A stretch of 55,328 nucleotides of DNA from Oscillospiraceae bacterium (GCA_017468865.1 JAFUHM010000079.1:1-55328), one strand, 5' to 3'; positions 44,355 through 53,815 are shown, numbered from the stretch's first letter. The notes: generated by a model not told the origin, from the sequence alone. Numbers and translations: made by a program.

Positions 44355-45932
44355 ATGAACAGTATCATCGATCTGATAACCCATATCAACGACAATGTGA
44401 ACACCTTTGTGTGGACCACCGTCGGGGTATGGCTGCTTATCGCAGTGGGCATAGTAATGTCCGTACTTACCGGATTTTTCCAGGTGACACGCATCGGGCA
44501 CTGGATGAAGAAGACCATCGGCTCCATCTTTGACAGCAATGTCAAGGGGAAGACAGGCGAAAAGGCTTCCATATCCCAGTTCCAGGCACTCTGTACAGCC
44601 CTTGCAGCCACCGTCGGAGTGGGCAACATCGCAGGTGTTGCAGCAGCGATAATGACGGGCGGCCCCGGCACCGTATTCTGGATGTGGCTCGCCGCATTCT
44701 TCGGCATGATGACCAACTACTCGGAAAACGTCCTCGGCATCTACTTCCGCCGCAAGAACAAGGAAGGCGAATGGTCGGGCGGCGCCATGTACTACCTGAG
44801 AGACGGCCTCGGCGGATATAAGGGCATGAAGGGAGTCGGCAGAGTCCTCGCCGTTGTCTTCTCCGTCTGCGCAGTCCTTGCCGCCTTCGGCATAGGCAAC
44901 ATGGGTCAGGTGAACAAGATAGTCGTAAACTTCACATCCGCCTTCAGGATAGACGCCCTGTCGGATATCGTACTCTACACCGACGGCAGCGGCGCATCCG
45001 TCAATCTATATATGCTCATCACGGGCATCGTCATCATGCTGCTTGTGGGCGTCATCGTCATCGGCGGCATACAGCGCATAGCATCCGTTGCGGAGCGCAT
45101 AGTCCCCTTCATGGTGGCGGCATTTGTCCTCGGATCTCTTATCATCATCTTCAAGAACATCGCACACATAGGCCCCGCATTCTCAGCCATCTTCTCAAGT
45201 GCCTTCACAGGAAAGGCAGTATGGGGCGGCGTCACCGGCATCACTCTGAAGCAGGTCATCACTCTGGGCTGCAAGAGGGGCGTGTTCTCCAATGAAGCAG
45301 GCCTCGGCTCATCCGTAATGGTACACTCCAACTCCAACGTGGTCGAGCCCGTCAAGCAGGGGCTCTGGGGCATATTCGAGGTATTTGCGGACACCATGAT
45401 CGTCTGCACCATGACCGCCCTTGTCATCCTCACATCGGGCGTCATCGACCTTGCCACGGGCGAGGCAGTCTCCGCAAGCGACTCCACCCTTGTGGCGGAG
45501 GCATTCGGCACCGTATTCAGAGTAGGCGACATCGAGTTCGGCAAGATGTTCATCGCACTGGCGATACTCCTGTTCGCCTTCACCACCGTCCTCGGCTGGT
45601 CACACTACGGCACCAAGGCAGTCGAGTACCTTGCAGGAAATAAGTCAAAGACCGCCGTAAAGGTATTCAAGACCATATTCACCCTTATGATAATATCCGG
45701 CGCAGTCCTCACATCCTCTCTTGCCTGGGACATCTCCGACACCTTCAACGGCATGATGATGATACCCAACCTCATCGGCGTACTGTCAATGGCTCCCCTT
45801 GTAAGGAAGATCACAAAGAACTACATTGACCGCCGCATCAAGGGGAAGACCGATGTCAGACCCATGCTCTCCTTCTTCCCCGAGACCGAAGAGGAAGGCA
45901 TCAGAAAGATAAAGGAAACAGGAGCCGACTGA
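44355..45932 (+). CDS. Sodium:alanine/glycine symporter (AGCS family)
   Basis: 525 residues from ATG 44355, preceded by GGGAGGG; the open frame before it contains the promoter. About ten or eleven transmembrane helices. Diagnostic AGCS stretches are FQALCTALAATVGVGNIAGVAAAIMTGGPGTVFWMW, ATVGVGNIAG, GGAMYYLRDGL, FSNEAGLGSS and the late FAFTTVLGWSHYGTKAVEYL. It imports alanine or glycine with sodium through the inner membrane. The N-terminal residues before the first helix are short. The divergent XRE gene is a candidate regulator. Confidence 0.94.
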   Translation: MNSIIDLITHINDNVNTFVWTTVGVWLLIAVGIVMSVLTGFFQVTRIGHWMKKTIGSIFDSNVKGKTGEKASISQFQALCTALAATVGVGNIAGVAAAIMTGGPGTVFWMWLAAFFGMMTNYSENVLGIYFRRKNKEGEWSGGAMYYLRDGLGGYKGMKGVGRVLAVVFSVCAVLAAFGIGNMGQVNKIVVNFTSAFRIDALSDIVLYTDGSGASVNLYMLITGIVIMLLVGVIVIGGIQRIASVAERIVPFMVAAFVLGSLIIIFKNIAHIGPAFSAIFSSAFTGKAVWGGVTGITLKQVITLGCKRGVFSNEAGLGSSVMVHSNSNVVEPVKQGLWGIFEVFADTMIVCTMTALVILTSGVIDLATGEAVSASDSTLVAEAFGTVFRVGDIEFGKMFIALAILLFAFTTVLGWSHYGTKAVEYLAGNKSKTAVKVFKTIFTLMIISGAVLTSSLAWDISDTFNGMMMIPNLIGVLSMAPLVRKITKNYIDRRIKGKTDVRPMLSFFPETEEEGIRKIKETGAD

Positions 45933-45963
45933 TACTGTTTCTTCCGCAGACCGCATAAAACTG

Positions 45964-45990
45964 ACGGGAACGCATGACCTGCGTTCCCGT
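45964..45990. terminator. Convergent terminator between the symporter and the TtcA-like gene
   Basis: Perfect 11-base stem (45964-45974 with 45980-45990), five-base loop and TTTCTTC on the plus strand. Confidence 0.82.
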
Positions 45991-45997
45991 TTCTTCA

Positions 45998-46822
45998 TCA
46001 GAACCTCTCAAGGAATGAGTGGTATTCATCCCCCTTGTGGTAGGATATGAGCGTCTCCAGATTGACATTTTCCACCGAGCGGAAGATGTTCATATCTATG
46101 CAGGGATCGTTCTTCCTGAGCCGGGCAAGGAGATTTTTGACCTCCAGCCTCTTTGACAGATGCTCATCCTCCGCCGACATCTCCGTGAAGCGGCAGGCGC
46201 ACCTGATAAATTCAAGCCCGTTATACCGTGCCCATGCGACGACGTCCTGCTCACGCACCATATACAGCGGACGGATAAGCTGCATCCCCGTGAAGTTCGA
46301 GCTGTGTACCTTCGGCATCATGGTCTGCATCTGCGCCCCGTAGAACATACCCATGACGATAGTCTCTATCACATCGTCAAAGTGATGCCCCAGCGCTATC
46401 TTGTTGCAGCCCAGTCTCTCGGCATAGCTGTACAGATGTCCCCTTCTCATCCTTGCGCACAGGTAGCAGGGGTTCTGATCGATGTTCACCACCGTATCGA
46501 ATATGGATGACTCGAATATCCTCACGGGGATATCCAAGATTGCGGCGTTCTCCTCTATCTTCGCACGGTTTGCGGGGGAATACCCGGGATCCATGACGAT
46601 GTACTCCACATCGAAAGGGAAGTCGCTGTACTTGTGCAGATGCTTCATGCACAGGGCAAGCAGCATGGAATCCTTGCCCCCCGATATACAGACGGCGATG
46701 CGGTCGCCCTCCTGTATCAGGTCATAGGTCTTTATCCCCTTTATGAATCTGCTCCATATCTTCTTGCAGTATTTCTTGGTCAGTGAAAGTTCTATCCTTC
46801 TCGGATCGTGTATCTCAGTCAT
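45998..46822 (-). CDS. TtcA-like tRNA 2-thiocytidine synthetase (PP-loop ATPase)
   Basis: 274 residues from ATG 46822 with GCAGGAG upstream. PP-loop CISGGKDSMLLAL binds ATP. Iron-sulfur/catalytic cysteines are present as NPCYLCARMRRG (C-x-x-C) and a third group in FIRCACRF, the TtcA pattern. IALGHHFDDVIETIVM is the usual family stretch. It adds sulfur to cytidine 32 of certain tRNAs. Other TtcA/TuaA-group thiolases share these motifs, so the exact target base is inferred. It follows the cheYCD operon in the same direction but after a terminator. Confidence 0.85.
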   Translation of the reverse strand: MTEIHDPRRIELSLTKKYCKKIWSRFIKGIKTYDLIQEGDRIAVCISGGKDSMLLALCMKHLHKYSDFPFDVEYIVMDPGYSPANRAKIEENAAILDIPVRIFESSIFDTVVNIDQNPCYLCARMRRGHLYSYAERLGCNKIALGHHFDDVIETIVMGMFYGAQMQTMMPKVHSSNFTGMQLIRPLYMVREQDVVAWARYNGLEFIRCACRFTEMSAEDEHLSKRLEVKNLLARLRKNDPCIDMNIFRSVENVNLETLISYHKGDEYHSFLERF

Positions 46823-46855
46823 ATTCTCTCCTGCTGTAAACATATTGCCATAAGA

Positions 46856-46879
46856 AAAGGGACATACCGATGTCCCTTT
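46856..46879 (-). terminator. Terminator overlapping the cheD stop codon
   Basis: Perfect 10-base stem (46856-46865 with 46870-46879), four-base loop, followed by TTTTCTT on the minus strand. Confidence 0.85.
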
Positions 46880-47357
46880 ACAGAGTCCTTATCTGCCGCA
46901 TGGCGGTCTTCACCTCGGCAAGCCCCGTATCCGTATGCAGATACAGCGTGCGTGCGCAGCTGCCGCCCACATCACGGCCTATCACAGGTATATCATAGGC
47001 GCCCAGAACGTGTTCCGCCGCCTCCACATTGCGCTCTCCGATGTTGAACATCCACGAAGCGGAGCCGAACATCTGCGCTCCTCCTGCGATCTTGGCCACC
47101 AGCCTTGACTTTGACGCACCCAGGGAGATCATCTTCCCGATAAGCTCCGTTATGCCCGTATCGGCATACCTCCGCCTGTTATCATCATATGCGGCATCCC
47201 TGCTCCAGGGGAGCATGATATGTATGAGGCCTGCCGTGCGTTCGATCTCATCGTAAAGGCATACCCCGACACAGGAACCGAGGGCATATGTCACCAGCAC
47301 CTCATCCGTGCCGCCCCTTACACAGGCAAGGTCAGCTATTGCTACTGTGATCATCAT
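46878..47357 (-). CDS. cheD: Chemoreceptor glutamine deamidase CheD
   Basis: 159 residues; ATG 47357 or the adjacent ATG 47354, directly after the cheC stop. The catalytic Cys in TYALGSCVGVCLYD, His in LIHIMLP and the AKIAGGAQMF stretch are the CheD signature. It deamidates receptor glutamines and is regulated by binding CheC. Receptors, CheA and CheW are not in the window. Confidence 0.95.
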   Translation of the reverse strand: MMITVAIADLACVRGGTDEVLVTYALGSCVGVCLYDEIERTAGLIHIMLPWSRDAAYDDNRRRYADTGITELIGKMISLGASKSRLVAKIAGGAQMFGSASWMFNIGERNVEAAEHVLGAYDIPVIGRDVGGSCARTLYLHTDTGLAEVKTAMRQIRTL

Positions 47358-47996
47358 TCACACCTTCAGGCGGTCAAAAAGCATCTCAAGGGATGACATC
47401 TGCGGAACAAGTATCATATTGCAGCGGACAGCAGATCCGCTGACACGCTCGTTCTCGTCAAAGCCGTCCGCAAATGTAAAGCTGTCCTCAATAAACATCA
47501 CTTTTGTGCCGAGTGCGGCGCACTCCACCGCAGGCACCGCAAGGATCGCTCCCACCATATCCGTCGCCACCGAAGGCACCGTGACCTCCGCCGACATCCC
47601 CGACATTGCGGAGACGGCATTGAGATATGACCCCGACAGGATGTTCCCTATCTCCTGAACGAAGCTGTTCTGCAGGTCATCCATGGCGTACAGGTCGTCA
47701 GGCTCCGCACCGAATACCAGCCTTATCAGGTCACTGACAAACTCACGCTCCATGATCGTGAGCATCATGCCCGATATGTCGCCCTTGAGCCTTACGCATA
47801 TGGCTGTGACAACGTTCTCGGGGCCGCCCAGGAACTGCGCCGCCTCATTTATGTCGAGTATGCGCACGCAAGGCACGTCTATGGTCACCAGCTTCCTTGA
47901 AAAGGCTGCCAGAGCCGTAGCCGCATTCCCCTGACCTATATTGCCTATCTCCCTGAGTACGTCAAGGTGTATGGGAGAAAGATCGTCCGGTCTCAT
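47358..47996 (-). CDS. cheC: CheY-P phosphatase CheC
   Basis: 212 residues from ATG 47996 (GAAGG upstream); a TTG at 48008 is less likely. Two copies of the phosphatase helix are present, LREIGNIGQGNAATALA near the N-terminus and VQEIGNILSGSYLNAVS near the middle, each with the Glu and Asn used to dephosphorylate CheY-P. Length and the double motif separate it from FliM/FliY. It overlaps cheY and cheD signals closely and is translationally coupled to both. Confidence 0.95.
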   Translation of the reverse strand: MRPDDLSPIHLDVLREIGNIGQGNAATALAAFSRKLVTIDVPCVRILDINEAAQFLGGPENVVTAICVRLKGDISGMMLTIMEREFVSDLIRLVFGAEPDDLYAMDDLQNSFVQEIGNILSGSYLNAVSAMSGMSAEVTVPSVATDMVGAILAVPAVECAALGTKVMFIEDSFTFADGFDENERVSGSAVRCNMILVPQMSSLEMLFDRLKV

Positions 47997-47997
47997 A

Positions 47998-48360
47998 TCA
48001 GCCTTCAAATATCTTCTCTACCGCAGAGATGAGAAGATCGGGCTTGAAGGGCTTGACGATGAAATCGAGCGCACCTATCTTGATAGCCTCTATCACCATG
48101 CTCTCCTGCCCCATTGCGGAACACATGATGACCCTGGCATCCGCATCCTTCTCCTTGATGGTGTGCAGAGCCTCGATGCCGCTCACGTTGGGCATGGTTA
48201 TATCCATTATCACAAGATCGGGATGATGAGCCTCATACTGCTCACAGGCAGCAGCTCCGTCCCCCGCCTCTATTATGTCGGTGTAGCCCCCGGAAATAAG
48301 CGTCTCCCTGATGAGCTTGCGCATGAAAGCCGCATCATCGACAACAAGAATCTTTTTCAT
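47998..48360 (-). CDS. cheY: CheY-like single-domain response regulator
   Basis: 120 residues from ATG 48360 (AAAGGA upstream). A bare receiver: acidic pair in ILVVDDAAFMRK, phospho-acceptor Asp in LVIMDITMPNVSG, Ser/Thr in MCSAMGQ and Lys in IVKPFKP. The KKILVVDDAAFMR beginning and SAMGQE stretch are typical of chemotaxis CheY. It leads the cheY-cheC-cheD operon, whose other products act on it. Confidence 0.93.
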   Translation of the reverse strand: MKKILVVDDAAFMRKLIRETLISGGYTDIIEAGDGAAACEQYEAHHPDLVIMDITMPNVSGIEALHTIKEKDADARVIMCSAMGQESMVIEAIKIGALDFIVKPFKPDLLISAVEKIFEG

Positions 48361-48398
48361 ATCCAATATCCTTTCAGGATCACCCTATGGTGTGGGTA

Positions 48399-48469
48399 AC
48401 TGCTTTGCGTCTGTACCAAAAGCAGTAAGTATACAAAGATATTATAACATATTTGTCGGAATATTTCCA
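48399..48469 (-). promoter_or_regulatory. Promoter and leader hairpin of cheY-cheC-cheD
   Basis: Minus strand TGGAAA (complement 48464-48469), 17 bases, TATAAT (complement 48441-48446). The leader contains an 8-base inverted repeat ACTGCTTT/AAAGCAGT (48399-48406 with 48419-48426). The -35 box is weak, so extra activation is possible. 48470-48591 shows nothing else. Confidence 0.55.
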
Positions 48470-48591
48470 TAGATTTTAAAAAAATCCTGTCTGTCCCGCA
48501 TAGAATTTTTCCGCCTTTTTATAGTCAAATTCAACAAATGCGGCATACGGGAAAGCAGAGCGGGGGACTTTGCGTGCAGGGGTTTTGGTGC

Positions 48592-48620
48592 TTGACAAAC
48601 CGTCCGAAAAGTAGTATAAT
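48592..48620 (+). promoter_or_regulatory. Consensus promoter of the acidic-protein/ECF sigma operon
   Basis: TTGACA (48592-48597), 17 bases, TATAAT (48615-48620), an exact sigma-A consensus. It is not an ECF-type promoter (no AAC...CGT), so there is no sign here of sigma autoregulation. Confidence 0.78.
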
Positions 48621-48675
48621 AGAGAAAGGTGTGAATACCAACAGTCACAGCCTATCTGCACAACAAGGAGTTAAT

Positions 48676-48894
48676 ATGGACATAGAAAACTACCTTTCCG
48701 AATTGTTTGCATTTTCCAAGTTTGACGATGACAGCGGCCTTCGTGACATAACCTCCTCCGTGCTGGCCAAGTACGGCCTTTCCGAGGATGAGGACGAACT
48801 GCTGTTCGATGACGAGCTTGAGAACATAAATGCCGCCATGGGAAATATCGACGAAATGCCCGATGGCTTTGACGAGGAGAACGACAGCCCATGA
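48676..48894 (+). CDS. Small, strongly acidic protein of unknown function upstream of an ECF sigma factor
   Basis: 72 residues from ATG 48676 with AAGGAG upstream. It is rich in Asp and Glu, especially in the second half (SEDEDELLFDDELENINAAMGNIDEMPDGFDEEND), with no membrane helix, no cysteine and no recognisable domain. The stop overlaps the sigma-factor start by four bases (ATGA), so the two are made together. A sigma- or DNA-mimicking partner that modulates the sigma factor is an attractive guess from the charge and coupling, but nothing in the sequence proves it. Confidence 0.75.
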   Translation: MDIENYLSELFAFSKFDDDSGLRDITSSVLAKYGLSEDEDELLFDDELENINAAMGNIDEMPDGFDEENDSP

Positions 48895-49394
48895 GTGAGA
48901 TCATAACGACCCCTGCTGCGGACTTCTCCCCCGAGCAGATATATTCCCAATACCGCAGGAAAGTGCTGGGCTATATCTCTTCACGCATATCCTCATGGGA
49001 GGATGCCGAGGACCTCTGCGAAGAAGTATTCGTGAAGCTGTTCAAGGCGATGGAGAGATTCGACGCCAAGCAGGCAAAGCCTTCGACCCTGCTCTACAAG
49101 CTAGCTCACGACATAGTTATAGATTACTACCGCACCCACAAGGAGCACGGCGAACTCAACGAGGAATCCGCCACCGTATCAGGTGCGGACGACATAGTAG
49201 GCAGCAGTATGCGCCTTGACGAACTCAAGGAGGCTCTTCTTCAGCTGCCCGAGGAGCAGCGTGACATAATCGTTCTCCGCTACTACAAGGGCATCACTCT
49301 GCTGAAGATCGCCGAAATGATGGGCATGACCTACAAGATGGTCAAGTACCGCCATTCGCAGGCGCTCGAAGCCATGAAGAAGCTGCTCGACTGA
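48891..49394 (+). CDS. ECF-type RNA polymerase sigma factor
   Basis: 167 residues. Sigma region 2 at about 15-85 (IYSQYRRKVLGYISSRISSWEDAEDLCEEVFVKLF and KLAHDIVIDYYRTH) and region 4 at about 105-165 (LPEEQRDIIVLRYYKGITLLKIAEMMGMTYKMVKYRHSQALEAMKKLL). No region 1 or 3, as in ECF factors. No typical membrane anti-sigma gene follows; instead the neighbours are an acidic 72-residue protein upstream and a MutS-like ATPase 42 bases downstream. Target promoters cannot be predicted. Confidence 0.93.
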   Translation: MSEIITTPAADFSPEQIYSQYRRKVLGYISSRISSWEDAEDLCEEVFVKLFKAMERFDAKQAKPSTLLYKLAHDIVIDYYRTHKEHGELNEESATVSGADDIVGSSMRLDELKEALLQLPEEQRDIIVLRYYKGITLLKIAEMMGMTYKMVKYRHSQALEAMKKLLD

Positions 49395-49436
49395 CAGCGG
49401 CACGACAGTATATTCCCGTCCACCGGAGGGATACAG

Positions 49437-51062
49437 ATGCTTAGTTTATGGTACACCAGTGATGCTCCCCGCCGCAGGCTGTCGGATACCGCCTGCCATG
49501 ATCTCGGCATAGATGCGATCGTGAAGGCATTGTCGGATGACAGAGAAGAACAGCGCATCATAGCGGACCATCTGTCGGAAATGACGGCGGATGCACATAC
49601 GGCGCAGTACAGGAGCGGCATCTTCGCCGACGTGTACAGGCTGCCGCAGCTGAGGGAGCGCCTTACGGAGCTCTTCGGCAGGATAGAATATCTGTCGGAT
49701 TACGGCATGAGGGCGAAGAACACGGGCGAGCGCCTCGGCATATGGTATCTGCTGCACAGGCTCGACGAACTGAGCTCCTACATAAGCTGCATAGAAGCCA
49801 TCAGGGACAGCCTTACGGATGCGGACATCCGCTCGGAGGGGCTCATCGCCCTGCGTGATTACGTTACGTCGGTGTACGGCGAGAAGCACTTTGCCGAGAT
49901 GAAGGCGGACATCGCCGCCCTTCGTGAGAAGACATCGGGCATACGCTCCGTCACCCTCGGCATAAACCTCAACGACCGCTTCGAGGCGGTCAGCATGGGG
50001 CTCGTGTCCGTCAATTCAAAGCCCTACCGCAAGTCGGGAGTGGTGGGCACCTTTGCCGATGCCATCGCAGGCGACCGCATAAACGACGACCTTGACAGCA
50101 CGGATATGCGCTTTCATCAGGTGTACAGCATGGTGGACACCGACCGTCTCGGACGGGAGCGCATCATATCACGCACCATCGCCAATATCCGTGAAGGGGA
50201 CGAGATGCGCAGCTCCACCTATCATCTCAACGAGACCATGAGCCGCATGATAGACAGGCTGATAAAGGTGCTGTCCGAGACTCTCGCCAAGTATGTGAAC
50301 GTGGCGGTCATGGACATAAAGTCGGTCATGCCCGAATTCATGTTCTACATCAGAGGGGCGGAGTTCATCGGGAAGATGCGGCAGAAAGGGCATACCTTCT
50401 GCGCCCCCGTTACGGGCAGCATCCCCATGGACGCAAAGGGTCTCTACGATCTCAGGCTCGCCCTTGAGACAGATGAGGGCATCGTGCCCAACGACCTTGT
50501 GTTCGATGCGGAGCATACCGTGTACATACTCACGGGCGCCAACCGTGGAGGAAAGACCACCCTCACACAGGCGGTGGGGCTCCTTTTCGTGATGGCACAG
50601 GCAGGGCTCGACGTTCCTGCGGACAGTTTTTCCTACTCCCCCGTTGACTGCATATACACCCACTTCCCTGCCGATGAGGACAAGACCCTCGACCTCGGAC
50701 GCCTCGGCGAGGAATGTGTCAGGTTCAGGGAGATATGGTCGGAATGCACCGCCGACAGTCTGGTGCTTCTCAACGAGACATTTTCCACCACCTCATTCGA
50801 GGAAGGTCTTTATATAGCAAAGGACGCAGTGAAGGCACTTGCCGCAAGAGGAGTGCGCACTGTGTACAACACACATATGCACAAGCTCGCAAAAGATGCG
50901 GACGGCCTGTCCTCCGACAGACATAAAGCTGTATCCCTTGTGGTACGCACGGAGAACGGCAGCCGTCTTTACAAGGCGGTCATCGCACCGCCCGAGGGGT
51001 CCTCGTTTGCCCGTGACATCGCCGAAAAATACGGCGTGACCTACGAAAAGCTCATGGGCTGA
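49437..51062 (+). CDS. MutS-family ATPase lacking the mismatch-recognition domain
   Basis: 541 residues, GGAGGG ribosome site. The C-terminal ATPase domain has Walker A TGANRGGKTT (residues 366-375, where MutS has TGPNMGGKST), and a Walker B region SLVLLNETFSTTSFEEG (Asn446-Glu447, where MutS has DELGRGT). A MutS-like helical core with clamp precedes it (FAEMKADIAALREKTSG). The N-terminal mismatch-binding domain with the Phe-x-Glu motif and the connector are missing. It is therefore neither a standard MutS1 nor a MutS2 (no Smr domain). It lies downstream of the ECF sigma gene with no promoter or terminator between. Confidence 0.85.
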   Translation: MLSLWYTSDAPRRRLSDTACHDLGIDAIVKALSDDREEQRIIADHLSEMTADAHTAQYRSGIFADVYRLPQLRERLTELFGRIEYLSDYGMRAKNTGERLGIWYLLHRLDELSSYISCIEAIRDSLTDADIRSEGLIALRDYVTSVYGEKHFAEMKADIAALREKTSGIRSVTLGINLNDRFEAVSMGLVSVNSKPYRKSGVVGTFADAIAGDRINDDLDSTDMRFHQVYSMVDTDRLGRERIISRTIANIREGDEMRSSTYHLNETMSRMIDRLIKVLSETLAKYVNVAVMDIKSVMPEFMFYIRGAEFIGKMRQKGHTFCAPVTGSIPMDAKGLYDLRLALETDEGIVPNDLVFDAEHTVYILTGANRGGKTTLTQAVGLLFVMAQAGLDVPADSFSYSPVDCIYTHFPADEDKTLDLGRLGEECVRFREIWSECTADSLVLLNETFSTTSFEEGLYIAKDAVKALAARGVRTVYNTHMHKLAKDADGLSSDRHKAVSLVVRTENGSRLYKAVIAPPEGSSFARDIAEKYGVTYEKLMG

Positions 51063-51091
51063 CCCCATTACCCCCGTAAGGAGAACAACAC

Positions 51092-53245
51092 ATGGATATC
51101 AATGCACAGATCGCAAAAGAACTCGGCCTGAAGCCCGAACACGTCAATGCCGCCGTCGCACTTCTCGACGAGGACAAGACCATCCCCTTCATCTCACGCT
51201 ACCGCAAGGAGCTGACCGGCTCCATGGACGATCAGGTTCTGCGTGAGCTGTCAGACAGGCTCACATACCTGCGCAGCCTGCAAAAGCACAAGGAGGAGAT
51301 ATACGCCTCCATCGAATCGCAGGGGAAGATGACCGACGAGATAGCCGCTGCAATAGACAGCGCCGCTACCCTTGTGGAGGCTGAGGACATATATCTCCCC
51401 TACCGCCCGAAAAGACGCACCCGTGCATCCATCGCCCGTGAGAAGGGGCTTGAGCCCCTTGCGGAAAAGATACTCCTGCAAGTGCCCTCGGCTGACCCCG
51501 CAGAGCTTGCCAAGGGATACATAGATGGGGAAAAGGGCGTGGAGACAGCCGATGATGCCATAGGCGGAGCCCTTGACATAATAGCGGAGGACATCTCCGA
51601 CAATGCGGATCTGCGCAAGAAGCTGCGTATGCAGTTCGGAAGGAGAGGCCATGTGACGGCATCAGCCTCCTCGGAGGACGCAGATGTCACCTACAAGAAC
51701 TACTTTGAATTCGATGAACCCGTTTCACGCATCGCAGGCCACAGGGTGCTTGCCCTTGACAGAGGCGAGCGTGACGGTGCGCTGAAGGTCAGCGTGAAGT
51801 GTCCCGAAGGGGAATGTGAACGCACTGTCACCAATATGTTCAAGATTAACGAGAGCCCCTGCTCGGAGCTGGTGGAAAAGGCAGCCCTTGACAGCCTGAA
51901 AAGGCTCATACTCCCCTCGGTGGAGCGTGAGATAAGGGCAGAGCTTTCCGAGAAGGCACAGGAGGGCGCAATAAAGGTGTTCGCATCCAACCTCCGCCAG
52001 CTCCTCATGGCTCCTCCCATAAAGGGTACCGTCACCCTGGGGCTTGACCCCGGATATGCCCACGGATGCAAGTGTGCGGTGGTGGATGAGACGGGCAAGG
52101 TGCTTGACACCGCCATAGTTTTCCTCACCATGTCCCAGCGTGAGCGTGACAAGGCGAAGGACGTACTCATACGCATGATTGAAAAATACAATGTCACCAC
52201 CGTCTCCATAGGCAACGGCACGGCTTCCCGTGAGACGGAGAAGTTCACCGCCGATATGCTCCGTGACATCCCCCGCAAGGTGAGCTACATGGTGGTGTCC
52301 GAAGCGGGCGCTTCCGTCTATTCCGCATCAAAGCTCGCCGCAGAGGAATTCCCCGAATATGACGTTTCCCTGCGCTCCGCCGTATCCATCGCAAGGCGTA
52401 TGCAGGATCCCCTTGCGGAGCTCGTGAAGATTGACCCCAAGGCGATAGGCGTAGGCCAGTATCAGCACGATATGCCCAAGGCACGCATGGATGAGGCTCT
52501 GGGCGGCGTTGTGGAGGACTGTGTGAACTCCGTGGGAGTTGACCTGAATACCGCCTCATATTCCCTGCTGTCCTACATATCGGGGATAAACGCATCGGTG
52601 GCAAAGAACATCGTCGCCTACCGTGAGGAGAACGGCGCATTCACCGACCGCAGGCAGCTTTTGAAGGTCAAGAAGCTGGGAGCAAAGGCTTATGAGCAGT
52701 GCGCAGGCTTCCTGCGTGTGCCCGGCGGAAAGGAGCCCTTCGACAATACGGGCATCCACCCCGAATCCTACGATGCGGCAAGAAAGCTGCTGGAAAAGTC
52801 GGGACTGTCGCTTTCAGACCTGGGGGATACGGAGAAGCTGAAAAACGCCTTTGACGGCATCTCAAAGAAGGATATGTCACAGGCGCTCGAAATAGGCGTC
52901 CCCACCCTCGAAGACATGATAAAGGAACTTGAAAAGCCGGGGCGTGACCCCCGTGACGAGCTCCCTCCTCCGCTGATGAGGAGCGGAGACATAATGGAGC
53001 TTACCGACCTCAAGCCCGGGATGGAGCTGGTGGGCACGGTACGCAACATAGTTGACTTTGGCGCATTCGTTGATATCGGCGTACACGAGGACGGTCTGGT
53101 GCATATCTCACAGATCGCCGACAGACGCATCGAACATCCCCTGGATGTACTCAAAGTGGGACAGGTGGTAAATGTCCGTGTCCTGGATGTGGACACCGCA
53201 CGCAAGCGCATATCCCTCACCATGAGGAAAAAGGGACGCTCCTGA
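51092..53245 (+). CDS. Tex family RNA-binding transcription accessory protein
   Basis: 717 residues. N-terminal Tex helical domain ([34 protein letters not shown]), YqgF-like RNase H fold ([19 protein letters not shown]), a pair of helix-hairpin-helix motifs ([28 protein letters not shown]) and a C-terminal S1 domain ([26 protein letters not shown]). It binds nucleic acid and influences transcription and stress response. It lies 29 bases after the MutS-like gene with a TAAGGAG ribosome site. Confidence 0.96.
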   Translation: MDINAQIAKELGLKPEHVNAAVALLDEDKTIPFISRYRKELTGSMDDQVLRELSDRLTYLRSLQKHKEEIYASIESQGKMTDEIAAAIDSAATLVEAEDIYLPYRPKRRTRASIAREKGLEPLAEKILLQVPSADPAELAKGYIDGEKGVETADDAIGGALDIIAEDISDNADLRKKLRMQFGRRGHVTASASSEDADVTYKNYFEFDEPVSRIAGHRVLALDRGERDGALKVSVKCPEGECERTVTNMFKINESPCSELVEKAALDSLKRLILPSVEREIRAELSEKAQEGAIKVFASNLRQLLMAPPIKGTVTLGLDPGYAHGCKCAVVDETGKVLDTAIVFLTMSQRERDKAKDVLIRMIEKYNVTTVSIGNGTASRETEKFTADMLRDIPRKVSYMVVSEAGASVYSASKLAAEEFPEYDVSLRSAVSIARRMQDPLAELVKIDPKAIGVGQYQHDMPKARMDEALGGVVEDCVNSVGVDLNTASYSLLSYISGINASVAKNIVAYREENGAFTDRRQLLKVKKLGAKAYEQCAGFLRVPGGKEPFDNTGIHPESYDAARKLLEKSGLSLSDLGDTEKLKNAFDGISKKDMSQALEIGVPTLEDMIKELEKPGRDPRDELPPPLMRSGDIMELTDLKPGMELVGTVRNIVDFGAFVDIGVHEDGLVHISQIADRRIEHPLDVLKVGQVVNVRVLDVDTARKRISLTMRKKGRS

Positions 53246-53270
53246 CAGCTGTGACGTTAGAGGTGAGTTT

Positions 53271-53768
53271 ATGACCATTTATTTATCGGGCTTTATGGGC
53301 TGCGGCAAGACCACTGTCGGCAAGGTGCTGTCGGCAAAGACGGGACTTACCTACACAGACCTTGACAGCTTCATCGTTCAGTGCGAACGCATGAGCATAC
53401 CGAATATATTCAGCCAGATGGGAGAAGCATATTTCAGGCAGAGGGAGACACAGGCTCTCTCCACCCTCGGCGATCTGGGCGGGATCATCGCCTGCGGAGG
53501 CGGTGCCATGCTCAGCGATGAAAATGCCGCCATCGCCGCAAGACTTGGCAGGATCGTTTTCATAGATACCCCCTTTGACGTCTGTTACAGCCGTATAGAG
53601 GGAGATATCGCCCGTCCGCTGGTGATCTCCAACACACGGGCATCACTGCTTGAAATGTATGAGCAGCGACGGATAAAATATATCGAACATTCGGATATAC
53701 AGATAAGCGGTGATAACTCCCCCGAGATCATCGCTGATGAGATAATCAGATCCCTGGGAGACAAATGA
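53271..53768 (+). CDS. aroK: Shikimate kinase
   Basis: 165 residues. Walker A GFMGCGKTTVGKVLS at 7-21, the shikimate-binding Asp in YTDLDSFI, GEAYFRQRET (Arg for shikimate), ACGGGAML and the lid region DIARPLV. It phosphorylates shikimate in aromatic amino-acid synthesis. Short family length is normal. GAGGTGAG ribosome site; 25 bases after tex. No other aro gene is near. Confidence 0.93.
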   Translation: MTIYLSGFMGCGKTTVGKVLSAKTGLTYTDLDSFIVQCERMSIPNIFSQMGEAYFRQRETQALSTLGDLGGIIACGGGAMLSDENAAIAARLGRIVFIDTPFDVCYSRIEGDIARPLVISNTRASLLEMYEQRRIKYIEHSDIQISGDNSPEIIADEIIRSLGDK

Positions 53769-53803
53769 TCAGAGCATATGAAATGATCGGAACATATGAG
53801 GAG
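53768..53803 (+). repeat. Short imperfect tandem repeat after aroK
   Basis: ATGATCAGAGCATATGAA is followed by ATGATCGGAACATATGAG, two 18-base units with three differences, lying between aroK and the next gene. The second copy supplies the AGGAG ribosome site. Probably a simple duplication. Confidence 0.6.
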
Positions 53804-53815
53804 TTATGATAACAC

